Assembly (NCBI GenBank): GCA_038496445.1
Contig: JALMLS010000186.1
Coordinates: forward strand, 1-64,000
DNA: 64,000 bases
Origin: Trichosphaerium sp. ATCC 40318
Lineage: Eukaryota; Discosea; Flabellinia; Trichosidae
Direction: 5' to 3'
Positions within the stretch are counted from its first letter, which is position 1. The number at the start of each line of letters is the position of its first letter. Position numbers and translations under genes: made by a program. Of the stretch, positions 10,608 through 21,700 are shown one piece after another. The notes under the pieces are model-generated. The model saw only the letters and a program-made list of their open reading frames with translations, did no database searches and was not told the origin of the DNA.

Positions 10608-13058
10608 ATGGAACCAAAACACCTCCTATTGGTAGCTTTGTTCTGTTTCGTAGGCTACCATGTCTCTGCAGCATCCACAATCGCTTCAAGTGACTCACCT
10701 TGGCCAAAAGGCCTAATTGCATTTACGGATGATGGCACGTACACCCAGGAGCAGTGGAAAGAGCATTTTCGTAGCCCAGAAGCTTTGGCCGGCAAACGTA
10801 ACACGGAGCAATGTATCAAACCTGACAGTATAACACACACTGCTTTTGATATCTCCTGGACGATTTCTTTCGTCGATAGGATAGAATGTAATGGCAAAGG
10901 CTTTGCGCTTGAAGAAATTAGTACTCTGGTACGGAGTATAATTCTGTAGTGTCATTAATGGCGTCTTAGGCTATTCCAACAATCCTAGACGTTTTGGACT
11001 ACATGGCATCACACTTTGATTTCGCAGGCTCCATTACACTTGAAATATCAGTACGATACTTTCAAATATCACACCCGCAGTTCACGGGCAAAAAAAGTGA
11101 AAATAGAATTTAATCTTTTGTCGCTTAGGAATCTGATACGACGGCTCAGGCGCTTGCTCAAGGAGGATCATTTTATTACGCAGCAAGCGGTACGTGAACA
11201 ATCATGTTCACATGGTGAACATAACCTTTTCGCTGGAAAACTATATTATTGTCTTTATACATCGTTATTAGTGTCTTATATGCTATTTGTAGGATGGTTG
11301 AGATCTAAGTTTCATACTAAACTAGCTACTGGCAGATCGAGACAAGAACAACCTGATGCTTTCATGCAATATCAATTTCAGAGTACGTGGTATTTGTTCC
11401 TATTTTGATTTGTAAACTAGCGCCAGTCGCTAGCAAAAACAAAAAAAAAACCAGCCCTCAACAACAAGGCCAATACTGTTCTATTCGTTCAAATACTTGG
11501 ATTTTGTTTCTGTTCTCTCAGAAACACGTGTTATATTTACCCATTTCAAATTTATTTTTACTTTTTTTCTATCCACATAAAAATGCCTTGCGTTTTATTT
11601 CGCTTATAAAAACAATGTTTTCAAGCTCGGGTAAAAAAAGTAGAGAAGCGAAATTTTCAAAAGGGGAAAAAAAGAAAGTTTTGCCTGAAGTTGACTTTTT
11701 AGTTGTGTTTTTTCTTGCTAATCTGGTTTGGTAGATAATGATTGGATTTACCTTAATGGTACAAAAACGAAGCAAAGACAAGTTGATTTTTGGCTCACTA
11801 CACTACACGAGTTAACTCATGCATTGGGTTTTGTTAGTAGCGTAGGCACGTGGTTTTTTTTGGCGTCTTGTCGTTTTTAAGTATCTCCCTTTTGACTCTG
11901 CTTATTGATTTGATCTGACAAATCATTGTAGGTGATATTACTGGCACAAGTCAGTTCTCTTCTTCTGTCGGTAAGTTGTTTTTTTGCTCATTTGATGATT
12001 CTTTTTTTTTTCTTATTATTTTTTAAAGACCTTCGTACTCGATTTGATGAGCATTTGTTCTCCCTCAGTGAACAACAATTTTTGTTTGATAGAACCACTA
12101 AAGCACTTATTGTTCCGAGTGCAGTTTTAGATGGTAAATCGGTATGTAAAAAATAGACCAATAGCTATGAAATCTTCCTTCCTCCATTTTCTTTGCTCTT
12201 GTGACTTGCCTATTAACTTATGTCGATCTTTGTAAATAGGGAGAAATAGTAACTAGAGGAGATAATGTAGTAGATTTATTGACGATCACTGCATTACCTG
12301 TAGTTCATGCACCAAGCCCTTACGTGTACGATAACCATTCTACCCCGTTTGTTGAAAATTACTTGATCTTATGGAACTGTATAGAAAAGGAAGTAGCTTG
12401 TCTCATATAGATAAACGCCAAGGGTATACAACTTCTATGGAAGCTACTAGTTCTCTAGAATGTGGAAGACACCGTGGATGGTCAGCACTTGACCTCGCAA
12501 TGCTAAAAGGTAAAGCAATACAATTTCTCATATCAGATTGCTAACAGTTTTCCTTTTAGATATGGGCATCAATGTTATAGGAGAACCTCTTGTTGAAGAG
12601 CCTGCACCAGAATGCACTGATGCAAATGATGATTCGGTGGATACAGGTGGGGTTTTTTCACCTGGTTCGTCAACTGCAAGTATGTGATTGTTTTTTTCCC
12701 ACTGCAACAGCTGTCTTTTTTTGCTTTTCCATTTTATTCCTTTTCTTCATTTTGCTCTGATATGTTAAACATCAAACTATCAGTACTCAACAACATTATT
12801 TACATATTTAAGTTCTATTGGTTTATTTTTGTTTAATACTTGTGGTTGTGTCATCAACCGCTTGAATTGTTGAGGGATTTTTTTAGACGCTTTTTTTTTA
12901 CATTTTCATTTTCTTTGCTATTTTCTTTGCATGTGTTGCATTGTTTATTTAATTGTTGCTTCTTAGTCGCCATTTATGTTGCTATTGGACTTGTATTTCT
13001 TATTATTGTCGTTATAATCATTCTTGTTATTGTGTACTTTACAATGAAAAAAACTTAA
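10608..13058 (+). CDS. Membrane-anchored HExxH zinc metalloprotease
   Basis: Confident exons are 10608-10920, 11028-11050, 11129-11189, 11293-11382, 11735-11845, 11932-11970, 12029-12141, 12240-12325, 12385-12509, 12560-12679 and 12967-13058. One or two exons between 11383 and 11734 could not be fixed. A signal peptide opens the protein; the zinc site HELTHALGF is at 11806-11832. Downstream GSSLSHID resembles the conserved GSS-x-SH loop of bacterial extracellular proteases with the same layout. The C-terminus is a single hydrophobic helix followed by MKKT, so the catalytic part faces outside the cell or into a vesicle. The intron after 11845 starts GCACGTG. The family name is uncertain; leishmanolysin is an alternative but fits the context less well. 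Confidence 0.75.
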
Positions 13059-13382
13059 AAAATAAAAGTGCCTGCTATTATTATTACAACAAAATACATC
13101 CTGGTAAAAACCTTCTTCCAACATATAGTGGTCAATAGTATAACACGTGTAACAAACTTGAATTATCATATGGATTGAGTAGCTAGTACGGAGGTAAGTG
13201 GCCAATGAGTTAACTTTAAAGTTGTAACTCACTGGACAACTTATTTCAATTTTTTCAAATCATGGGAAACATAAGATCTGGCAGTCCTTTTTAGAACTAC
13301 TCACTTTTACTTAACTAAATCATTTACTGTGAAGGAACTACAGAAGTGGATGTGTTGTATTTTGGAGAATCAATAAGGGGCG
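13059..13382. other. Intergenic region, no gene seen
   Basis: This lies between the convergent ends of the metalloprotease and F-box copy 2. From about 13303 it contains sequence shared with 14485-14545, part of the flank of the tandem F-box units. No other feature is recognised. Confidence 0.4.
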
Positions 13383-14080
13383 AGAACTTAATTCTATGTA
13401 GATTTATTGTGTTCAATTGACAAGTCCCATCCTAGTTGTATACGATACAACCAATCTTGTTTCTATTCAAAGAGTTAAAAAACATTAAAAAAGGCAATAC
13501 TATAAAATCTATAAAAGGTCACGTGCTTGTTCTTCAGTTTTAACATAATAAAATCTTGTAATCTCTTTTCGAGTTCTCTCTTGTAGAAACTTAATGGACC
13601 AAGAGAATGGATAAACTGATGACATATCAGGTTCGCTTTGCACGTGTATCATATCAGAAAACTTGATGAACCTCATCATTCTCTGGCCATGCGTAGACTA
13701 TCATTAATTAATTCAGTAAGTTCAAATTACAACTTGTTCGTACGCGGTAAACTACCAATCCATTAATTTCCAGTATTGCAACTCTGTGCTTCCCAAACGT
13801 CTTAATAGGCCCACCAGACACAAAATAGCCTTTCTTTTCAACACAGAAACGCTAGCAAGTGTTAAAATAAGTTATTATATCTTCAAGTTTACCCTGTAGA
13901 GTAAGTTCTTGGTGACTATATCATGGTACATTGTGTTTAATGATTTAAAAACGTTAAACTGCTTTTTTGACCTTATTTGATCTACAATATGGTAGGTAAG
14001 CTCTACAGGTAATAATGGGGTTTTGTCGTTATTTGCGACTGATTTATTGTTTGCCATTCATGCACGTGTTGTCAACAAAG
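13383..14080 (-). repeat. F-box repeat unit, copy 2
   Basis: This unit is a close match to the unit at 14.5-15.2 kb in the same orientation and to 3380-4044 in reverse. Homology includes the 3' flank and about 30 bp upstream of the ATG. Confidence 0.75.
13509..14057 (-). CDS. F-box protein, 153 aa (copy 2)
   Basis: Exons 14057-13893, 13851-13744 and 13697-13509 use the same splice positions as the other two copies. The F-box-like N-terminus is nearly identical (LPVELTYHIVDQI). Exon 2 carries six more codons than copy 1. The C-terminus ends at EEQARDLL because a one-base difference from copy 1 shifts the frame and removes the DFIVLPF tail; copy 3 shares this change, so it predates their tandem duplication. 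A CACGTG lies just upstream of the ATG. Expected role: Skp1-binding adaptor of an SCF ubiquitin ligase, substrate unknown. Confidence 0.7.
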
Positions 14081-14499
14081 ATAAATAATACTGATAATTT
14101 TTTGAGTATTCAGTTGGGTTCAGAGCTGACGGATTTGGCACTTCTGGCAATTGTAAATCTCACTTTTTTAACTATGATGCGCTAGCATAGTCAGGAGGAA
14201 AATTTCTTGCAAATCCAACCGTTTCAAACCCACGGGATTTAACAAAACAGCAAAAATTGCTATTTGCATATTTGACCCTGGCAGCGTTTACAAGCCTACA
14301 GCAATGTTGTAATGTTGTGAGAGGTTTTAAGGTCCACAGCTTTATGAGAGCTATTGGTCTCAACAAGTTATTAAGTCATGAAGAGGAAGCCATCTGTTAA
14401 AAAAAATAATTTCTTCAAGTTAGCTTCCTTTAACGGCATTCTGTTTCTTTAAGGAAGGTCATATAGCACTGTTTTAGACAAAATCACTTTACTTAACTA
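14081..14499. other. Spacer between tandem F-box units
   Basis: An open stretch of 64 codons on the minus strand (14366-14172) has Cys- and Leu-containing segments but no recognised domain and no paralogue in the window. The rest looks non-coding. Confidence 0.3.
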
Positions 14500-15232
14500 A
14501 ATCATTTACTGTGAAGGAACCTGTATTTTGGAGAATCAATAAGGGGCGAGAACTTAATTCTATGTAGATTGATTGTGTTCAATTGACAAGTCCCATCCTA
14601 GTTGTATATGATACAACCAATCTTGTTTCTATTCAAAGAGTTAAAGAACATTAAAAAAGGCAATATTATAAAATCTATAAAAGGTCACGTGCTTGTTCTT
14701 CAGTTTCAACATAATAAAATCTTGTAATCTCTTTTCGAGTTGTCTCTTGTAGAAACTTAATGGACCAAGAGTGTGGCCAAACTGAGTATACTTGAGGTTC
14801 GCTTTGCACGTGTATCATATCAGAAAACTTGATGAACCTCATCTTTTTCTGGCCAACCCTAGACTGTCATTTAATTCAGTAAGTTCAAAATTAACACTTC
14901 ATCGTACTCTGTAAATTAGCAAGCCATTCAAGTCTAGTATTGCAATTCTCTTTTTCCAAAACTGCTTTATAGGTCCACTGGATCCAAAATAGCCTTTCTT
15001 TTCAACACATAAACGCTAACAAGTGTTAAAATATCATTCTATCTTCAAGGTTACCCTGTAGAGTAAATTCTTGGTGACTATATCATGGTACATTGTGTTT
15101 AATGATTTAAAAACGTTAAACTGTTTTTTTGACCTTATCTGATCTACAATATGGTAGGTAAGCTCTACAGGTAATAATAGGGTTGTGTCGTTATTTGAGA
15201 CCGATTTATTGTTTGCCATTCATGCACGTGTT
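14500..15232 (-). repeat. F-box repeat unit, copy 3
   Basis: This is a tandem duplicate of the 13.4-14.1 kb unit, with matching 3' flank (14545-14673) and gene. Upstream homology is shorter than for copies 1 and 2. Confidence 0.75.
14675..15219 (-). CDS. F-box protein, 153 aa (copy 3)
   Basis: Exons 15219-15055, 15015-14908 and 14863-14675 splice in frame through introns of 39 and 44 nt. The F-box-like N-terminus is identical in sequence to copy 1 over most of its length, while exon 2 is closer in length to copy 2. The protein ends EEQARDLL as in copy 2. The start ATG is preceded by CACGTG. It is probably a functional Skp1 adaptor; the C-terminal 100 residues have no known domain. Confidence 0.7.
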
Positions 15233-15519
15233 AAAAAATGATAGAAAACTGCTCAATTTTTGGATTTTAATAGTACTCATTGTAAACTTTGTACATAATA
15301 AGTATTGTCTGAAACTGTGTGTATGCGATATTTAGTAATAGTAACTCAATTGCAACTAAGTTTTACTCAGTGAAGAGGAGAATGAGAATGAACTACTTCC
15401 ACTTTGTCAAAGAAAAGTGTCCATGCTAGAAATGAAGGGTGCTGGTTTGTATTTGTACCACAACAGTAAATATAGTAGGATAAGTTTTATTGACAAGTGA
15501 TCTGAACTTTGAGTTGTCA
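15233..15519. other. Intergenic region, no gene seen
   Basis: This lies between F-box copy 3 and the ABC transporter stop. No coding pattern, repeat or strong regulatory motif is recognised. Confidence 0.4.
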
Positions 15520-18168
15520 TTATATATTTACAACTGCTTCTTTTCTAGCAGCAAATTGTGTCTGTACAATTTTCAAATAAGCAGGCGTTGTCTTCAACAA
15601 CTCCTAGAGCTTACTTAGTTCCTTGACTATTTTTTTTAACACTTACTTGATGAGTTCCTTTTCCTATCACGTGACCATTCTCTAGGACAAGTATTTGATC
15701 TGCATGAACCACTGTTGAAAGCCTTGTTGATTTGTCAGTGAGAAGTTACTTCATCTGTAAGATATACCTGTGTGCAATTATAACTTGAGTGACACTATGA
15801 TGGAGTTGTTGTATTGAATCTTGGATAGCCTTTTCAGAGACGCTATCTAGAGAACTTGTGCTTTCATCGAATATCAGCAACGAAGGCTCTACAAGTAACG
15901 CTCTAGCAATAGCAACACGCTGTCTTTGCCCACCTACAATGACATTACTTTATGGATTCAAGAAAGAATGTACCTGACAGCTTAATGCCACGTTCTCCAA
16001 TTATGGAGTCATAGCCGTCAGGTGCTTTGATAATAAAATCATGAGCATTAGCGCTAACAGTGATTTAGTTCTATGTCGAAAAGAACTTTCTTAATCTAAT
16101 ACCGTTTTGCGGGTGTAATGATTTCTTCTAGAGTTGCATCTGGTTTACCGTATGAAATGTTGTCCGCTATAGATCTATCAAAAAGATTGCTATCCTGCAT
16201 CACAATAGAAACTCTCTTTCTAAGAGAGGCTCTTTTGGCTCGTTTCAGATTGATACCGTCCCAAAGGATAGATCCTTCTTGAGGATCATAAAATCTGAGT
16301 AACAGATTTGCTAGGGTAGTCTTGCCCGCGCCAGAATGACCTAAACACATATTTTAAGTATATTTAATACAGGTGCAACAACAGGATGTCCTGATATTTA
16401 CAATCGAGTCACGAACTTTTGTTCAGCAGAAAACATGTGCTAATTAGTATGTACCAACAAGAGCTGTAGTTGTTCCTGCTTTGATTGAAAATGAAACCTA
16501 TCCAGATTGTATGTTATTTAGTATATTACAGTGTATGTTAAAGAAGGTACTTACGTTTTGAACTGCAGGAGTGGCACCTTTCGTTGTATTATAAGTGAAC
16601 GAAACATCTCGAAATTCTACTTCTTTGTTTAAATCCGGAAGATCTTTTGCATTTTTATCATCCTTAAGGGTATCCTTTGTAGCAATGATATCATATAGCT
16701 GTACAACTCTATCAATACTTCCCATCATTCTTGTGTAACCCTCAGCGAACGTATCTAAGTAGAAAATGAGAACCAGCACCAAACAAGAGCAATCTATCTT
16801 CATGTTATTCTAATAAACACGTGTGGCATGGAAATAATCAATTTATAGATTGTTTTTAGAGTCACTTAAAGCGTTAGATGCATCGCCTACTGATTGCGTA
16901 CTTAAAGGATTAAGAGTCATGTCTTGATATCGTATCAATGCCAACAATGTACCAACAGTCATATTTCCATTGTTTATCTGCGATACACCGTAAAGAATTA
17001 CTGCAACTTTAGTGCTAGCCTCCGCTAGCTTTTGGACACAGTTTCTACTGTACATCAAAGTATCTTGTTGGTATTCTGTTAAATGATAACCATGCCATCT
17101 CTGAGCGTAGCGAAAGACTTCGGCTTCATCTAAGACGAAAAAGTAAGAAAAAACTAAGATCCTTTCGTTACCTCTTCCGAATGATTTAACAGAACGAATA
17201 TTGGATACACCATCGTATAGAGTTTGGTTTGAACTTTTATAGTACTCAGTATTCAGGTTACTAAGCTTTTTTCTAGCACCATACCAATAATATCCAAAAA
17301 AAAAGTTAACCGCAATTGTTGGTATAAACAACCACCATGGAGCTATCATAATTGCAGAACATAAGGCACCAATGAACGGTAAAAAGTCTATCAGTATATA
17401 TTTTCCGAAGACTAGGCTTATTAATGCCCAGACATTTCCTGAACCTTTCTGTATTTTAGCGCCAATTTCACCTAAACAACTTTATTAGTTTGGTACGAAC
17501 ACATCTGTTGCCGTTTCTCTGATATCTAAAAATGTTTGTACCTGCATTGGTGTTATCGTGCCAATCGGTGGGAAGTTCATAAAACCTTTTTAAGCCGCAG
17601 TAAAGCCATGAATCTTCAGTTTGAGTCGCTATGTACATTTTTATACTCATGCATATCATTCTGTTTATCCTTCTTAACATTACTACAACAAACCAGTACA
17701 ACATCAACCACTAAAGGCAATATAAATATCAAATATCGCAAGTATATTCAAAACCCATCTAAAATGAAGTTGTACATCTTAGCCACATAAATTTCGAAAA
17801 CCAGAATTACAAGGTACCTTCATGTTGGGAGATGTTGGATCTTTTAAAATTTGATCGATGATGCTTTTCAACATTGAAGGTGTAGCAACACAAAGAAGAG
17901 CGTATGTTACACTAAAAAGAATACAGCAGGCAAGTAATCTTGGGTCTGATCCTAACCTAGAAAAGATGTTATTTTTTTATTTTTTTTGAAAAAATTCCAG
18001 CCAAAACACGTGCCAAGCAGTTAGGGCTACGCTTTTAATTACTTTGAGTTCTTTGCTGTCTTTTGAATTACATGTCTGTTTAACAACTTTCTCCACTATA
18101 TTGACATTCTCCAGAGTACGTGGTTTGGATTGTATAAACGAAAGAAGAGGCGTTGCTTTCTCTGTCAT
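15520..18168 (-). CDS. ABCB/TAP-type half ABC transporter
   Basis: Exon 1 is 18168-18014 and exon 2 is 17956-17818; the splice sites of the third transmembrane exon (about 17500-17720) are unclear. Later exons encode the intracellular loop [14 protein letters not shown], helices around 17400-16860, then a nucleotide-binding domain: Walker [10 protein letters not shown] near 16330, Q-loop VMQDSNLFD, signature LSGGQRQR split by an intron near 15960, Walker B LLIFDEST, and the H-loop IIAHR. The order membrane domain then NBD, once, makes it a half transporter that must dimerise, as in TAP, ABCB9/10 or yeast Mdl1. Export of peptides across a lysosomal, mitochondrial or ER membrane is typical of relatives. 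Intron 1 (18013-17957) has a GC donor. All catalytic motifs are intact. Confidence 0.85.
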
Positions 18169-18788
18169 GAAATAAGGTTGATGTTTCTGATAAACAAGTC
18201 AAAGTCTTCATAAGGTACGAACTTAACTTGAAATTTCACTTGACAGTGGGTAAATAGTGGGTTCTCAGTTGGTTCAGCAACCCCAAAATTTAATAGGGAA
18301 TGTGATAATGAGTGGTCAAGTAGAATTAGCTACGTAACCCTAACCCCAAAAAAAAAACAAAACATTTCATACAGTTTTCAGTTGGCAGTTGTGTGGTTGC
18401 TACAGGTTTTTTGTAAGTATGTATGTAGTTAATACTGATCCATGTTGCTCAGAAGTTAGGGTTTCCCTTTAATCTGTGTTACACACGGCACGTGTAGTTT
18501 AACTGAGATTAGTTTTTTGTGTAAAGACTTTTGAAGACTTGTTCCACCATTGATCCTCAGAATTATGCTTATGAACATTAAAGCGTTAATATAGTGTGTT
18601 TATCATTGTGGAATGCTAATAAATAAAATAGTATAAGAAAACACAAACTGTCAACTCAGCAAAATAGGGTTTTTGGTTCATTTCTAGAAACTGACAAAAC
18701 AGGAATTTCATTTACTAGAGAATCAGTTACCAATTCCATCAACTGTTCGTGCATAGCCCCATAGGCATATCCAACACTCTTTCAAGCG
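18169..18788. other. Divergent promoter region
   Basis: About 620 bp separates the starts of the ABC transporter (minus) and the CotH gene (plus). Several A-runs and one CACGTG (18487-18492) are present; no gene or repeat is seen. It should hold both promoters. Confidence 0.45.
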
Positions 18789-21700
18789 ATGTGGCACTCG
18801 CTTGCCTTTATTGTATCGCTGGTTGCGCTTTCACAAGCACAAACGTATACGCTACCTCTAGTTTTCGTAACAACAGACTCAGGTATTGTTTTATAAGCGC
18901 TAGCGTACCAACAAGTTGTAACTTCCCTTTCCATGCTAAACGCTACGATAGGCTCTCTACCTACGAACAGTAGTACCAAGCAAGGAGGTAAGCGCGTTTA
19001 ACGCAAAATGCGAATGTTTTGATCTTAATAATTGGCTAGCTGGCATGGTCATTGCGTGGCGCGGCGAAGGTAACCAATTAGAGACATACTCACAGATTTA
19101 TTCTGTACTAAACGCATAAAAGGACAAACGACGCTAATAAGCGATAAAAACGATGCTCAATATCATAAGTATGATGGCAGGATAGGTATTGAGATACGTG
19201 GGCAGCTCTCCGCAACATACCCGAAAAAACAGTACAGCGTCGAAACCAGGAAAGCTGATGGTTCCAATAACAACGTAGAAATTCTTGGTCTCCCAAAAGT
19301 GCGCTCTGGTTTCATATTTTAACGTATTTAAACGCCGGAAAAGTAAAATCTTCTTTGAATTTTTGAGCGCTTCTTTGTGACATTTGACAAGCATTAAAAA
19401 CGTAAGTGTGTATGTGCAGCAATGTATACTTATCGTGGCGTTGCTTTGATGTTGTTTTTATTTCAAAAGAGGGTGTTAGGATCAACTAAAGCGGTTTTAA
19501 ATGCACGGATTAACATCTGGGTATAAAATTAATGTTTTCATAAGGAGAACGATTGGATACTTTCTGGTCCTTATTCTACAGGATCAGAACATACTTTTAT
19601 GTATAATAAGTTCACATATGACATATCAAATGATTTGGGTTACTACGCTGCTCGTAGCAAGTACGTCTTGGCCTTTTCTTTCTGAATTGTTCAAAAAAAG
19701 CACGTGTGCATCAAACTGTTGTCCTTTTTTTTCAATTTTACTGATCCACTGTGTATAAGGTATTGTGAGTTATTTATAAATGATGAGTATCTTGGTCTGT
19801 ACTTGTTTATGGAGAAGCCTCATAAACGTGATAAAAACCGTATTGATATAAAAAAAATGAAAGAAACAGATGTTTCTGGAGAAGCTGTTACAGGTGGGTA
19901 CCTTTTTTCTATTGATAAAGGATGGGTAGCTTCTAAAGGATGGGAATCAACTTACAGGTCAAATTATAATATAACAAATAACGAAGGTGGTGTTATAAGG
20001 TGAGTTTTGTTGCCTCTGTAAATAGGACTGACTTATGCTTTTTTTTCTTTACATTGTAAACTAGGCTTGAAGTTATTGAGCCTGATGATCCTGTTCCTGC
20101 TCAAATAGCTTATATGAGAAATCTATGGGATGAATTTGAGGAGGTATGTGCATCTTTCAGTGAGACAGTTATTGATGAACCAGCTACTGGTAAGTACATA
20201 CTTCAAATCAAAGTTGTTTGTTCTGAACTTATGTTTGTTTAATAGGTGCTCACACATTTATTGATTTCGATTCATTTGCTGCTATATTCCTCATCAATGA
20301 GTTTGCAAGAAACATAGATTCTTTTCGTATCAGTACACATATGTATAAAGATAGAGGATTCGATGAACTTGTTCATTTTGGACCAGCTTGGTATGCACTT
20401 TTTTGTAAGGGCGATTTCATTTGCCCTCATTTTCTTCTTGAGTTTTTTGACTTACACAGACCTCACAGGGATTTTAACTTTGCTTATGCTTTCAGAGGAG
20501 ATGCGTCTGTTTCTAAATGGTACTGGTCAAGCTCTCCAAGTGATCAGTTTTCAATACCCTTTTGGTACATAGATTTGCTAGAACAGTCTGTTTTTGTACT
20601 CATCGCTCTCTGTAAAGGTGGAAACCTCTTGTTTATAAAAGTATTCGATTCACAAGTGTTATACAATCTCAATGGAATTCTTGGCGTAAGGTATGAGTAT
20701 TTCTTAAGGGCGTAAAAATACAGCAACAGTTTATGAACGGAAAGTTAAACAACATTTATCAATACTCAAATTACTTTTCTTCTAACTTACTGTAGAGCGT
20801 TCTATCATACAACGCCTTAGTGTCAAGAATAGATTCATATGTCACAGAAATAAAACCTGCAGCTGAGCGTGATCTTGCCAAGTACGCCAAAAAAAATGAG
20901 TTTCAAAAGGGAACAAAAAAGGTTACCAACAAGCTTACTTTCTTCTAGGTGGAGGCGTGATGGTAATCCTACAACATTTTTCACAGTGAGTACTGAAGTT
21001 TTTAGTATTTTATCACGTGTCATATTTCATTTCGGACACCCATAAGAGTAAAATAATCATCTATTGTAGAATGCAGTTACAAAATTTAAATCATGGCTGG
21101 AACTTCGTGGAAACTGGTTATCAAGATGTCTTACTCTTGCAAAATCAGGGAGGTACACTTGTCATGGATTAATGAATATTGTTATTTAATAAGGTAACTA
21201 TAGGGGTACTATAGTAGCCGCTGAAACGCCCATCTTAGAGTATGGAGTTGCTCAAGAGTGGTTCAGAGAACTGAGGTTAAGAATATGTGCTAAAGGCACA
21301 CCAACTTCCAGGTTTACTCATTGGACTGGTGCAAGTAGTTATTGGGAGAATGGAAGCTCTAGTACACATGCATGCATTAACGTACGTTTTATAAAACCAA
21401 TGAATAAGGTTCACATGTAAAAGCAGTTTTTTTTTTGTTCTTGTTCTTGTAGCTCAAGGTTGTATATTAATTTTTATCATAGGTAGAACTTATAAGTTCG
21501 GCAGCGATCATTGTTACAGCTAATTTTGAGGATGTTACTCCTGTTAATAACTTGGTCATCAACGAAATCATGTATGATGCTGAAGGATTTGGTGACTACA
21601 AGGGTAATTAATTTCTGTTCTTTTTTTGTTTACTTATGCGCACAAGGAAAACAATTCGATTGGATTGAACTCAAGAACATTGGAGATACTACAATAAATC

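Noticed and set aside
20565-20617. Coding continuation in CotH gene 1 (DLLEQSVFVLIALC)
   Set aside because: Comparison with copy 2 shows this is an intron; splicing restores the conserved FWWKPLVYKSIRF segment.
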